Below, piece after piece: positions 17,757-27,063 of a DNA stretch of 64,000 nt. The notes under the pieces are model-generated. The model worked only from the letters and a program-made list of their open reading frames with translations. It was not told the DNA's origin and did not search any database. This stretch comes from Pedobacter sp. MR2016-24 (lineage in GTDB: Bacteria > Bacteroidota > Bacteroidia > Sphingobacteriales > Sphingobacteriaceae), in assembly GCF_026239655.1 (NCBI RefSeq), contig NZ_JAPIVO010000005.1, positions 186,001-250,000 of the forward strand, in the 5' to 3' direction. Numbering within the stretch: the stretch's first letter is position 1; each line of letters starts with the position of its first letter. The position numbers and the translations under genes are program-made.

Positions 17757-17876
17757 TCAATTCTAATTAATTTAATAGTTCTCGGCATTGTTCAGCCTCG
17801 TGTCAATTCTACTATTGTTTGGAAAGTTAAGGAATCATCCTGACATTGTAGAAATAAAGATGTAATTGATACTCAA

Positions 17877-17938
17877 TTTATCGTTTTCCGTGCATGGGAA
17901 GATGTTTACATTAAGCTATTCCTACGGTAAACGATAAA
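17877..17938. repeat. Long spaced inverted repeat between divergent genes
   Basis: The left arm TTTATCGTTTTCCG (17877-17890) and right arm CGGTAAACGATAAA (17925-17938) are inverted copies matching at 13 of 14 positions, with 34 bases between. They lie in the divergent space between the PAS protein and dienelactone hydrolase genes and end 37 bases before the latter. They are candidate binding sites for a dimeric regulator. Confidence 0.5.
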
Positions 17939-17975
17939 GTTATTCTTATATTGAGTTAAACCTAAAAAAATCACT

Positions 17976-18827
17976 ATGGACCAGAAGATTATTAATTTAT
18001 ACGACGAGTATACCCACAGTCAGATCAGCAGAAAAGACTTCATGAAAAAGCTGGCTATCATTACCGGCAGCAGTGCTTTGGCAATGACAGTTTTGCCACT
18101 GCTCGAGAATAATTATGTCTCGGCGGCGGCGACTAATGAAGATCAGCTGATCATTGAAAATGTGACCTACCCAGGGGCAGGGATTGAGATGAAGGCCATT
18201 TTGGCAAGACCAAAAAATAAAAAAATTCTAGGCACTGTTTTGGTCATCCATGAAAACAGAGGTTTAAACCAGCATATCATTGAGGTAACAAAAAGAGTTG
18301 CTGCTGAAGGTTTTATCGCACTGGGTGTAGATGCCCTTTCTCCTTTTGGTGGAACACCTGCTGATGAGGATAAAGGCAGGGAGCTGATCGGAAAACTGGA
18401 TCCTGCCAACAATCTGCAGAATTATATCCTTAGTCTGAATTATCTAAAGAATCGCAAGGATGGAAATAGTAAAACAGGCTGTATTGGTTTTTGCTGGGGC
18501 GGCGCAATGGCTAATAAGCTTGCTGTAAATTATCCGGATTTAGGTGCCGCTGTGGCCTATTATGGGTCACAACCTGCCGCAGAAGATGTACCTAAAATAA
18601 AAGCCAGCGTAATGCTTCATTATGGAGGACTGGATGAGCGGATCAATGCAGGTATACCTGCCTATGAAGAAGCCCTGAAAAGCAATCATATTGATTACAA
18701 AATCTTTATCTATGAAGGCGTGAATCACGCTTTCAACAATGATACCTCAGCTACCAGATATAATGCAACTGCTGCTCAACTGTCATGGAAAAGAACAATT
18801 GATCTGTTCCATAGCAAACTGGACTAA
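17976..18827 (+). CDS. Dienelactone hydrolase family protein (exported)
   Basis: An alpha/beta-hydrolase that would cleave lactone or ester bonds. The 283 residues open with a helical leader and a Tat-like signal with R-K in place of R-R (SRKDFMKKLAIITGSSALAM, 18-37). The core has GTVLVIHENRGLN (the oxyanion/E region), nucleophile Cys173 in GFCWGGAM, Asp220 in HYGGLDERI and His251 in VNHAF: the Cys-Asp-His triad of dienelactone hydrolases. The export signal suggests periplasmic action. The gene is upstream of the GMC pair but separated by 88 bases holding a promoter-like sequence. Confidence 0.88.
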   Translation: MDQKIINLYDEYTHSQISRKDFMKKLAIITGSSALAMTVLPLLENNYVSAAATNEDQLIIENVTYPGAGIEMKAILARPKNKKILGTVLVIHENRGLNQHIIEVTKRVAAEGFIALGVDALSPFGGTPADEDKGRELIGKLDPANNLQNYILSLNYLKNRKDGNSKTGCIGFCWGGAMANKLAVNYPDLGAAVAYYGSQPAAEDVPKIKASVMLHYGGLDERINAGIPAYEEALKSNHIDYKIFIYEGVNHAFNNDTSATRYNATAAQLSWKRTIDLFHSKLD

Positions 18828-18849
18828 TCAGGTAATATGTCTGTGTAAA

Positions 18850-18882
18850 TTTGGACATACCATAAAAATATTGCTAGATTAG
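18850..18882 (+). promoter_or_regulatory. Candidate promoter of the GMC oxidoreductase operon
   Basis: TTTG (18850-18853), a 21-base spacer and TAGATTAG (18875-18882; one mismatch to TAnnTTTG) fit the Bacteroidota sigma factor pattern, 33 bases before the GMC start. Confidence 0.4.
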
Positions 18883-18915
18883 TGCTACAACAGTAAGCTA
18901 AAACCATTTAATAGT

Positions 18916-20655
18916 ATGAACGAATTTCAAATCAAAACTTCGGATATTGAATATGACGCCATTATTGTAGGCTCTGGAGCCGGTGGCGGAATGGCCGGAT
19001 ATGTATTGGCTAATGCAGGACAAAAAGTTCTCATGCTGGAAGCCGGTGCATATTTTGATCCGCGGTTAGACGCCCAGCAATTGAAATGGCCATGGGAATC
19101 ACCACGACGTGGAGCAAGCACGGTTCGTCCCTTTGGTGATTTTGATGCCTCATATGGGGGCTGGGAACTTGACGGCGAACCTTATACACAAAAAAATGAT
19201 TCTGAATTTGCCTGGTTTCGTTCCAGAATGCTTGGCGGCAGAACTAATCACTGGGGCAGGATTTCTTTAAGAATGGGTCCGGACGACTTTAAACCGAAAG
19301 ATGGTTTGACGGATGACTGGCCAATTACTTATGACGATTTAAAGCCATTCTATGATAAAATAGACCGAATGATTGGTATTTATGGCACAGTTGAAGGCAT
19401 TGAAAGCGAGCCGGATGGAATATTTATGGCACCACCAAAGCCCAGGCTAAATGAGCTTTTTATTAAAAAGGCGGCTAAAGAAATTGGTGTTAAAGTTATT
19501 CCTGGCAGAGGCTCTGTGCTGACAGAAGCTTTACCAGATAATAAAGACCGTGCACCTTGTTTTTTCTGCGGTCAATGCGGTAGAAGTTGTAAGGTTTATG
19601 GTGATTTTTCTTCTTCTTCCTGCCTGGTAATCCCGGCGGTAAAAACCGGGAATCTGACTGTAGTGACCAATGCAATGGTGCGTGAAGTACTCACCAATAA
19701 AAGCGGACTTGCCACAGGAGTTTCCTATGTAGATAAAAAGGATATGCAGGAATATCAGGTTCGCGGGAAAGTAATTATCCTGGGCGCAAGTGCATGTGAA
19801 TCGGCCAGACTACTCTTAAATTCCAAATCCTCTGCACATCCTAACGGGTTGGCAAATAGTAGTAATATAGTGGGTAAATACCTGCATGATTCAACCGGTG
19901 CCAGTCTGAGTGGATTTCTGCCGCAATTGATGGATCGCAAACGTTACAATGAAGACGGTGTGGGCAGTGTGCACATTTATTCGCCCTGGTGGCTGGACAA
20001 TAAAAATTTAGATTTTCCCCGTGGTTATCACATTGAATACGGCGGTGGAATGGGCATGCCAGGCTATGGATTTGGCGGCGGTATACAGAACCTGAATGGT
20101 AAGGTGCCGGGCAAAGATGGTAAGATGAAAGAAGCGGGAGGTTATGGTATTTCCCTGAAAGATGATTACAGACGTTTTTATGGAGCGAGTGTTGGTATGG
20201 CTGGTCGCGGTACTGCTATTGCAAGAGCGTCTAATTATTGTGAGATAGATCCGGATGTGGTAGATAAATTCGGCATTCCTGTGCTTCGTTTTAATTATAA
20301 ATGGGCACCTGAAGAAGTAAAACAGGCTAAACATATGCAGGATACTTTTCAGGAAATGTTCCATGCGATGGGTGGAATAGTGACCTCGAAAATTCACGGT
20401 CCCGATGATGATTATGGTCTGGAAGTTCCGGGAAAAATAATTCATGAGGTGGGTACAGTAAGAATGGGCGATGATCCGAAGACATCAGCCTTAAATAAAT
20501 ACTGCCAGGCACATGATTGCCCGAACTTATTCGTAGTAGATGCCGCGCCTTTTGTACAACAGGGCGATAAAAATGCGACCTGGACCATTCTGGCCATGTC
20601 TATGCGAACTGCAGAATATATTTTAGCACAGAAGAAAAAATTAAATATCAGCTAA
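18916..20655 (+). CDS. GMC-family FAD oxidoreductase, large subunit
   Basis: Oxidises an alcohol, sugar or sugar acid using FAD. The 579 residues show the dinucleotide motif GSGAGG (19-24), LEAGAYFDP, LGGRTNHWGRISLRM, and the C-terminal pair His510 (HEVGTVRMG) and Asn553 (KNATWTI), which occupy the catalytic positions of the family. A cluster Cys215-x2-Cys218-x2-Cys221-x3-Cys225 resembles an iron-sulfur site, as reported in some bacterial FAD-dependent sugar dehydrogenases. There is no signal peptide; export could occur as a complex with the Tat-signal small subunit, whose gene starts 12 bases downstream. The substrate is unknown. Confidence 0.9.
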   Translation: MNEFQIKTSDIEYDAIIVGSGAGGGMAGYVLANAGQKVLMLEAGAYFDPRLDAQQLKWPWESPRRGASTVRPFGDFDASYGGWELDGEPYTQKNDSEFAWFRSRMLGGRTNHWGRISLRMGPDDFKPKDGLTDDWPITYDDLKPFYDKIDRMIGIYGTVEGIESEPDGIFMAPPKPRLNELFIKKAAKEIGVKVIPGRGSVLTEALPDNKDRAPCFFCGQCGRSCKVYGDFSSSSCLVIPAVKTGNLTVVTNAMVREVLTNKSGLATGVSYVDKKDMQEYQVRGKVIILGASACESARLLLNSKSSAHPNGLANSSNIVGKYLHDSTGASLSGFLPQLMDRKRYNEDGVGSVHIYSPWWLDNKNLDFPRGYHIEYGGGMGMPGYGFGGGIQNLNGKVPGKDGKMKEAGGYGISLKDDYRRFYGASVGMAGRGTAIARASNYCEIDPDVVDKFGIPVLRFNYKWAPEEVKQAKHMQDTFQEMFHAMGGIVTSKIHGPDDDYGLEVPGKIIHEVGTVRMGDDPKTSALNKYCQAHDCPNLFVVDAAPFVQQGDKNATWTILAMSMRTAEYILAQKKKLNIS

Positions 20656-20667
20656 TCAAAAATTGAT

Positions 20668-21291
20668 ATGAACAGAAGAGATTCATTAAAGGCCATTGGC
20701 CTTACCGCTATCAGTTCCGCGTTACTGCTGGAAGCATGTAAACCAGGCAAACCTGAAGATGCTGTTGTAGCTGCCAAAGATGAAATACAGCCCGGCAGGG
20801 AAGCTTTTGAAATTCAGCGAGACAAAGACCTGAATTCATTCAAATTCTTTGATGCACATGAAATGGCTACGATTACGCTGCTTGCGGATATCATCATTCC
20901 AAAAGATGGAAAATCGGGCAGCGCGTCTGAAGCAAAAGTTCCCGAATTTATTGAGTTTATCGTGAAGGATATCCCTAAACATAAAATACCTATGCGAGGG
21001 GGACTCAAATGGCTGGATATACAATGCACCAACAGGTTTCAGAAAAGTTTTATCGACGCTTCGGATAGCCAGCGGATTGAAATGGTGGAAGACATCGCCT
21101 ACCCGAATAAGGTTAAGCCAGGTATGCAACAAGGTGTATCCTTCTTCAACTTAATGAGGGATTTAACCGCCTCTGGATTTTTTACGACTGAAATGGGTGT
21201 GAAAGATCTGGGATATGTGGGAAACACACCAAATAAATGGACAGGTGTACCGGATGATGTATTAAAACAATACGGATTTGACAAAGCTTAG
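20668..21291 (+). CDS. Gluconate 2-dehydrogenase subunit 3-like protein
   Basis: Small partner of GMC dehydrogenases, thought to help maturation or export of the FAD subunit. The 207-residue protein begins with a Tat signal (MNRRDSLKAIGLTAISSALLLEAC) in which Cys24 could also be a lipidation site. The body has the family features: FFDAHEMATITLLADIIIPKDGKSGSASEAKVPEFIEF near the middle and a C-terminal G(F)FTTEMGVKDLGYVGN segment. It follows the GMC gene by 12 bases and is the last gene before a strong terminator. No cytochrome c subunit gene follows, so the electron acceptor is not encoded here. Confidence 0.9.
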   Translation: MNRRDSLKAIGLTAISSALLLEACKPGKPEDAVVAAKDEIQPGREAFEIQRDKDLNSFKFFDAHEMATITLLADIIIPKDGKSGSASEAKVPEFIEFIVKDIPKHKIPMRGGLKWLDIQCTNRFQKSFIDASDSQRIEMVEDIAYPNKVKPGMQQGVSFFNLMRDLTASGFFTTEMGVKDLGYVGNTPNKWTGVPDDVLKQYGFDKA

Positions 21292-21316
21292 TTAGGTGCT
21301 GTCAAGTTCTGCAATC

Positions 21317-21358
21317 AGCCCTGTCCTTTGCGAAACAATGGACGGGGCTTTTTTTTTA
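21317..21358 (+). terminator. Rho-independent terminator of the GMC operon
   Basis: AGCCCTGTCC (21317-21326) pairs with GGACGGGGCT (21340-21349) through one T-G wobble, followed by a 9-base T run. Confidence 0.9.
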
Positions 21359-21420
21359 TTTGCCTGAATAAATATCTCTGCTATGGGCAAACCTTAAGTA
21401 CTGTTAATTGTTTATTCTTT

Positions 21421-23028
21421 ATGTTAAAAACGCTCCGAACTGTTCTCCCCTTTTGTCTGCTTTTTTTAGGCGCCTGTCATACATCAAACACAAAAAAAGA
21501 TGTTCTGCAATCTATTCCTGATCCAAAAACGCTGAATGAAAGTTATGTCAGCAATCCCGACAAATTGCTTTCTGAAGGAACCGTTGCTGCATTGAACAGT
21601 AAACTCAGTAGTCTGGATCAATCCGGTACAGCGCATATAGATGTTGTGTTTGTGAATAGCATCGGTGAAAATGTGCCCAAGGAGATTGCACACGAATTGT
21701 TCAATTTATGGAAGATAGGCAGCAAGGAATCGAACAATGGACTACTGATCCTGATGGTGAAAGATCAGAAAAGGATAGAATTTGAAACTGGCTATGGTCT
21801 GGAAGGGGTATTGCCTGATTTGCTTTGTTATAAAATACAGCAAAATAAGATGATTCCTTATGCCAGAGAGAACGACTATGACGGCGCCATTATCAACGGT
21901 GTTGATGCGGTGATTGAGCAATTGAATAATGAAAGCAGTAGTGCTTATACCAGTAAAGATACTGTTGAAAGCAATGTTGGAACTGGCATAAAAGCGGTTG
22001 ATGACACAGTCATGCCACAGCGGACAGAAAATGATGCTTCCGAGGCGATGGATATTGTCTCTGCTCCACCTGCCCCGGAAATAACTTCAGTCCCTCAAAC
22101 GCAAAGCAATGTTGGCAGGTCGCCTGAAATTTTCGGTCTGTTCACGCTGGTATTGCTATTTCTTTATGCGTTAGGAGCTATACTAATTTCCAGAGGTGTT
22201 ACAGGAAAGTCTGGCCGCGGGATATATAAACATCCGGTATTTTACGTGATATTCATTGTTCCTGTTGCAATAAGTTTACTCCTTAATTATTTCCTTCCTT
22301 TTTCGTATTATAATATCAGGATGATCCTGGTGATATATATCTTTTTATATGTTTATCTGATTATCCACTTCAAGCGCTTGGGTAAACGTTTAATTCATCA
22401 AACAACAGATTTATCTGCAGCAGACAGGCATGAGCAGTTCATGTCTTTGCAGGCCAGATTTTCGCCATTGGTATGGATCATGAAAACTTTTCCATCGCCA
22501 CAACTCAAATCTGTCTGGCAAACTTATACAGAACGTAACGAGTGGCTCAGATCTGCTCCAATTACATGTGCCAGATGCGGGAACAAGATGATCAGGTTAG
22601 CGGAAAACCGCGAAGATCAATACCTTAGCAAAGGACAGATTGTTGAAGAAAAAGTGAAGTCCGTGGATTATGACGTCTGGGTATGCAGATCCTGCAATGA
22701 TCAGCTTACACTCAATTACAAAAATAATTCCTCTATCTATCGGGAATGTCCGGAATGCCATTTTTTAACTTATGGCGTCCTGAAGACTGTGATCATTAAG
22801 AATGCAACCCGAAGTGCTGAAGGTGCCGGGATTGACACTACTTCCTGTAAAAACTGCAATTATGAACAGAAGCGGAGTTTTGTGATCCCAAAAATAGCCA
22901 GAAGTTCCGGTGGGTCAGGTTCTTCTTCTGGCAGTAGTTCATCCTCATCTTCAAGCAGTAGTTCATCTTCTTCCTCCAGCAGCAGCGGTGGAAGTTCTGG
23001 TGGTGGTGGTTCAGGCAGCAGCTGGTAA
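21421..23028 (+). CDS. TPM-domain lipoprotein with membrane helices, zinc ribbon and poly-Ser tail
   Basis: TPM (YgcG-like) domains are envelope phosphatase-like folds; the function here is unknown. The 535 residues have a lipobox LFLGAC (Cys19), a TPM domain (about 30-190, with HIDVVFVNSIGENV and IEFETGYGLEGVLPD), a low-complexity linker, three membrane segments (about 232-345), and then four CxxC pairs (CARC, CRSC, CPEC, CKNC) spaced like two zinc ribbons. The tail is 18 consecutive serines within a Gly/Ser stretch, ending in Trp. The topology implied is TPM outside and ribbons in the cytosol. The ATG at 21421 was chosen over a frame opening at 21328, which lies in the upstream terminator. 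Confidence 0.8.
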   Translation: MLKTLRTVLPFCLLFLGACHTSNTKKDVLQSIPDPKTLNESYVSNPDKLLSEGTVAALNSKLSSLDQSGTAHIDVVFVNSIGENVPKEIAHELFNLWKIGSKESNNGLLILMVKDQKRIEFETGYGLEGVLPDLLCYKIQQNKMIPYARENDYDGAIINGVDAVIEQLNNESSSAYTSKDTVESNVGTGIKAVDDTVMPQRTENDASEAMDIVSAPPAPEITSVPQTQSNVGRSPEIFGLFTLVLLFLYALGAILISRGVTGKSGRGIYKHPVFYVIFIVPVAISLLLNYFLPFSYYNIRMILVIYIFLYVYLIIHFKRLGKRLIHQTTDLSAADRHEQFMSLQARFSPLVWIMKTFPSPQLKSVWQTYTERNEWLRSAPITCARCGNKMIRLAENREDQYLSKGQIVEEKVKSVDYDVWVCRSCNDQLTLNYKNNSSIYRECPECHFLTYGVLKTVIIKNATRSAEGAGIDTTSCKNCNYEQKRSFVIPKIARSSGGSGSSSGSSSSSSSSSSSSSSSSSSGGSSGGGGSGSSW

Positions 23029-23035
23029 ATTGAGC

Positions 23036-24175
23036 TTATTGCGGAAGAACGGGTGATCTGTCTTTCCAGGGCAATGTACTGATTGATTCCATAAAGGCAA
23101 TGACCGCAGCTTTCTCAGCGGGTGTGAGTTGAAGTCCCTTCAGTAGTTTATCCTTAACAGGAAACTTAGGGTCGTCCATCTGCTCAGGTCTGCGTTTAGG
23201 TGTGGGCATGCCTGCATTGTACATATTCATAACCCCTTCTATGCTACCGAACAGGCCATTATGAAACCATGGTGCCGTACGCATTACGTCCCTCAAACCC
23301 GGAGTTTTAAATTTACCTATATCTTCTATCTGATGCGTTACGTTGTACCTGCCTAAATCTTCATATTTCCTGCCATAATAAGTGAGGCCCAGATTATGGA
23401 ATTCATTATCGGTTAGTAACGGACCATTGTGACAGTTCATACATCTTGCCTTTGTGCGAAACAAATGTAATCCCAGAACCTGCAGATCTGATAATGCATT
23501 TTTATTACCTTCCAGGAAACGGTCGAATGCCGCTTTTCTGCTCACTAATGTACGCTGAAAAATAGCAAGGCTCTCGAAGATACGTTGATTGGTTACTTTC
23601 TCATCACCAAAAGCTGCAGCAAATAGCGGATGATATCCTTTCACTATTTGTAGTTTTTCCGGTAATACTTTTATATCCTGATGCATTTCTATTTTTGAAC
23701 TCATTGGTCCACCAGCCTGTTCTTCTAAACTTGCCGCGCGACCGTCCCAGAATAATTTCTTCAGGAACCAGACATTTTGTAAGGTTGGTGCATTCCTTGA
23801 ATTTGCTGCGTGGTCATGACCGATAGAGACTTCTCTCCCATCTGTATAGTTCAAATCTGGTGCATGGCAGCTGGAACAGCTGATCTGATTAGACGCCGAT
23901 AACCTCGGATCGAAGAAAAGGAATCTTCCAAGAATGGCTTTACTCCGTTGTACCGAATCTTTCAGGTTTACCGGTGATTCCGGTAATACACCCAACTCTG
24001 TATATACTACTCCAGAATCTATTGTTGCTTTAGGCCATAAGGCGGGTGCTTGAGCATATAGCTTCCGCAAAGAATCTACAGGAATATCATCTCCATTTTT
24101 AAATTCATAGGAACGGAAGGATACAAAAAGCAAAAATGCAAGTACAGAGAATAAAGCAGGGATAACGTATTTCAT
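23036..24175 (-). CDS. Di-heme cytochrome c peroxidase (MauG/CcpA type)
   Basis: A periplasmic di-heme enzyme that reduces H2O2 or, in MauG-type members, carries out oxidative modification of a partner. The 379 residues begin with an uncleaved-looking or lipid-free signal anchor (IPALFSVLAFLLFVSF). The two heme c sites are CSSCH (100-104) and CMNCH (245-249). Other family blocks are LGRFLFFDPRLS, FWDGRAASLEEQA (with Trp143) and TPGLRDVMRTAPWFHNG. It is the last gene of the four-gene TonB receptor operon, 6 bases after the barrel gene, so its partner is likely the imported ligand or a protein of this operon. Confidence 0.9.
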   Translation of the reverse strand: MKYVIPALFSVLAFLLFVSFRSYEFKNGDDIPVDSLRKLYAQAPALWPKATIDSGVVYTELGVLPESPVNLKDSVQRSKAILGRFLFFDPRLSASNQISCSSCHAPDLNYTDGREVSIGHDHAANSRNAPTLQNVWFLKKLFWDGRAASLEEQAGGPMSSKIEMHQDIKVLPEKLQIVKGYHPLFAAAFGDEKVTNQRIFESLAIFQRTLVSRKAAFDRFLEGNKNALSDLQVLGLHLFRTKARCMNCHNGPLLTDNEFHNLGLTYYGRKYEDLGRYNVTHQIEDIGKFKTPGLRDVMRTAPWFHNGLFGSIEGVMNMYNAGMPTPKRRPEQMDDPKFPVKDKLLKGLQLTPAEKAAVIAFMESISTLPWKDRSPVLPQ

Positions 24176-24181
24176 GATGTA

Positions 24182-25720
24182 TTAAAAATATAAATTTATA
24201 CCCATACTCAAGGTAAAATAACCTTTTTCAGGATAAAAACCGGTAGCGAGCCGATCATTATTATTGCTGAGTTTGTTTTGATAACTGGTATTAAAATTGA
24301 CTCCCGTCCGAAAATCTTTGAAGATGGATGAAGTAACATAATTGAAATGGAAGGCAGCCCGGCCAGAAGTAGAAGACCAGTATTGCTCATTTGGGTAGAT
24401 CACTCCTGTCGTAAATAAATCCGTCTGAATTCCTCTGATGTTCAATGCAGTATTTAAGGGAAATTGTCCGGATAGTGAAAGGCCAGCAGTAATCAGGTCT
24501 TTATTGGTGCTATGCCAGTATTGGTTTAATCCCAGCTGAGGAGAGATATATTTGTAACTAAAGTCTACATCGTCTGATGCATCACGTTTGTATACATGCT
24601 GCTCAAACAGTTCTGCAATCCATTCCGTTTGAGCACGACGGCTACTTTTATGTAAATAACTGTAAGTCATTTGGGCATCCTGACGCCTGAAGGTCCAGTT
24701 CCTGCTATTGGATTCAATAATTCTGTCATCTCCATTATCCTTTGAGAAAGACAAAGTCAATTGCTGATCGTGTCTAGCTGTGGATTGTGCAGCTAAAAAG
24801 TGGAGCTTTTTTGTTACAATTTGAACCTCTTGTAGCATACCTGCACCAATACTTGTTTCATAGTCATTCCGTAACTTATCATTTGCTAACTGATAACTGA
24901 ATTTTGCTGAAAAATTCCAGTCAGCAAACCTACCGGCATAGTTCATATTCAAGCCGCTGAAACGACTGTTGAGGAAAATCGCTTTATCGATCCGAATAGG
25001 ACTGTAACCGTAACCGAAATTCAGATAGGCTATTCTGTCAGGATATAAAGTTGAACCGACATAATTATCATTTTTAAAAGAAACCGTGTTTTTTTCCTCA
25101 CTATAACCTGCTGTAATTCCCAGACCAAAATAATGCTGGTGGAGTTTATAAGTGATTTCAGGATTAAAAATGATTTTATGTGTCTGGCTGGATAGCCGGG
25201 GATCCACCGTTCCAGCTGAAGAATTGTAGAAATAGTCCATACCAGACGATAAATAAAACTTGTCTTTGAGCAGTTCATAAGAGATGATACCACCTCCGGT
25301 ATAGATTTGCCTGCCATAGTTTCCAGCTTTAGATGCAAAAATATAACTCGGCTGATCGGAATTCTGAATACCTCTGAGGTTATAAGTTAAGCTATCGTCC
25401 TGGGCACGCTCAAACGAAAAATAACCCAACAATTTGAAACGGCCAAGTGCAACTATTCCTTCTGAATTAAATGTCACTGCAGTACTGGTTTGTGCCACTT
25501 GAGGCAGTCTGAAGCTTCCTGTTCCATATCGATAAGTAAGACCAGCATAACCATAGGTATCGATGTGACTGGCTCTCAGCTGTGTGGCATCTTTCCGCAG
25601 CATCGTAATTGAAGCGGCAGACTGACGGTATACAACCAAACTATCTGCAGCATCCCCTTTTTGTGCGAGGGATGCTACAGGTAATATAAAGCAGTAAAAT
25701 AGTGTAGTGAGATACTTCAT
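24182..25720 (-). CDS. DUF6850-like outer-membrane beta-barrel protein
   Basis: Predicted outer-membrane barrel of unknown role. The 512-residue protein has a signal peptide (cut after PVASLA, about residue 19) and a mature part made of alternating strands rich in Tyr, Phe and Asn. It ends in a classic barrel C-terminus (GYFTLSMGINLYF, terminal Phe). The early HIDTYGYAGLTYRYGTGSFRLPQVA segment matches my memory of DUF6850, found in Bacteroidota next to DUF4876 and TonB receptor genes. It starts 3 bases after the DUF4876 stop and is followed 6 bases later by the di-heme peroxidase gene. Confidence 0.7.
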   Translation of the reverse strand: MKYLTTLFYCFILPVASLAQKGDAADSLVVYRQSAASITMLRKDATQLRASHIDTYGYAGLTYRYGTGSFRLPQVAQTSTAVTFNSEGIVALGRFKLLGYFSFERAQDDSLTYNLRGIQNSDQPSYIFASKAGNYGRQIYTGGGIISYELLKDKFYLSSGMDYFYNSSAGTVDPRLSSQTHKIIFNPEITYKLHQHYFGLGITAGYSEEKNTVSFKNDNYVGSTLYPDRIAYLNFGYGYSPIRIDKAIFLNSRFSGLNMNYAGRFADWNFSAKFSYQLANDKLRNDYETSIGAGMLQEVQIVTKKLHFLAAQSTARHDQQLTLSFSKDNGDDRIIESNSRNWTFRRQDAQMTYSYLHKSSRRAQTEWIAELFEQHVYKRDASDDVDFSYKYISPQLGLNQYWHSTNKDLITAGLSLSGQFPLNTALNIRGIQTDLFTTGVIYPNEQYWSSTSGRAAFHFNYVTSSIFKDFRTGVNFNTSYQNKLSNNNDRLATGFYPEKGYFTLSMGINLYF

Positions 25721-25723
25721 CTT

Positions 25724-27058
25724 TTATTTAAAGGCTGATTTTGTTGCATCTGCCATAGTGAGGTAATCAAAATCCTGTGAAGAATTATTGGTGTCTTTCA
25801 ATATCCTTCTTGTTCCGGCAGTTTTGCTGGTTTTACGGATAACAGATTGCGATGAGTATGATCCACCAGCGGTAAAAGTAAAGCCGGCATCAATGGCGTC
25901 AGGCAGGCGTTTTGCAGCTCTGCTGGTCACTACTGAATGTGTGATATCAACCCCATCAATCAGTACAGCTACCGGAATTTGTGTGAACAGGTCCGTAGTA
26001 TTGGTGAGTACAGTTTTTTCCGGATCAGGATAGCTTTTCCATTGACTGATGTTAGCTGATGTTTTAAAAATTACAATTGCTTCATAACCGTTACTGTTTA
26101 AAATCATATCGCGACCATCAGAACGTAAAACCTGCAAATTCGGTACATTAGGATTGTCCGCATCAGAAGGAAGCGGATTAACACCAGGAAGATCACCATA
26201 ATAAGCTTCAAAGTCTGCCTTACTCAAATCTACTGTCAGACTTGGATCTTTAACAGAAACACCTACACCATCGGCACCAATATATGGTGTTTTGTGATTC
26301 TGTGCAGTTTGCGCAATAATTATACTTGCACCGGGTTGAACCGGATATTGCTTACCTGTTCCTTTTATCATATACATGGTTTTAGCATATACATAATTAG
26401 TATTTGGACTACTCTCTGCCATTCCAATAGCATTGGCCCAGTTAAACTGGCCATTCGGTAAAAATGCAGGCTTGCTGATATCTATGCTAGATACCCTGGT
26501 ATTTTTTCCATGCACCTGTGCAAGATAAAGGCTATCTGCATACAACACCGTATTTGAATTATTATACAACTCAATGAACTGGTCACGGAAAATAGCTCCT
26601 GTACTCACATTCGATCCACCATAGTAGATTTGTTTGATCACCCAATCGCCCAGCCTTCCAGCAGTCAGCGTTATAGCTAAAGATCCCGTAGCACTATTGA
26701 TATTAGTTTCAATACTTCCATTGAATGACACATCAGTAGCTGAATAGGCTCCTGTAGCAGTTGAGTAATCTGCAGCACTGACAAGCAAGCTGGCCACTAC
26801 TGCATAATTACCTGGTAGTATGCTGGAAAAATTAACCATCCCATTGGCGTCGGCCTTTGCTTTGATGATGTTTCCAGTAGTTTTATTAGTTAGCGTAACT
26901 TCTGTATTGGTCAATGCAAGGCCAAGTCCCGAATTTTCATTAGCAAAACTTAACTGAAATGATTGGGCAATAGGTTGCGCTTCTTCGACTGCCTCTTTTT
27001 TGCAGGAAGAAAAACATAACATCAGCATTGCGCTGAATAAGAGTAAGGATTTGTTCAT
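25724..27058 (-). CDS. DUF4876 lipoprotein
   Basis: A cell-surface or periplasmic lipoprotein of unknown function. The 444 residues start with a lipobox CFSSC (Cys19) followed by KKEAVEEAQ, an acidic/lysine mature start typical of surface export. An N-terminal carboxypeptidase-regulatory-like beta domain (about 30-125; TLTNKTTGNIIKAKADANGMVNF) is followed by the DUF4876 core (about 130-440) with GDWVIKQIYYGGSNV, RDQFIELYNNSNTVLYADSLYL and YGDLPGVNPLPSDAD. It lies 5 bases after the TonB receptor gene, and is probably the ligand-binding partner of that receptor, by analogy with SusD. Confidence 0.8.
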   Translation of the reverse strand: MNKSLLLFSAMLMLCFSSCKKEAVEEAQPIAQSFQLSFANENSGLGLALTNTEVTLTNKTTGNIIKAKADANGMVNFSSILPGNYAVVASLLVSAADYSTATGAYSATDVSFNGSIETNINSATGSLAITLTAGRLGDWVIKQIYYGGSNVSTGAIFRDQFIELYNNSNTVLYADSLYLAQVHGKNTRVSSIDISKPAFLPNGQFNWANAIGMAESSPNTNYVYAKTMYMIKGTGKQYPVQPGASIIIAQTAQNHKTPYIGADGVGVSVKDPSLTVDLSKADFEAYYGDLPGVNPLPSDADNPNVPNLQVLRSDGRDMILNSNGYEAIVIFKTSANISQWKSYPDPEKTVLTNTTDLFTQIPVAVLIDGVDITHSVVTSRAAKRLPDAIDAGFTFTAGGSYSSQSVIRKTSKTAGTRRILKDTNNSSQDFDYLTMADATKSAFK

Positions 27059-27063
27059 TGTAT

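Noticed and set aside
22931..22990. Possible microsatellite in the TPM gene
   Set aside because: The serine run uses five different codons, so it is not a simple DNA repeat.
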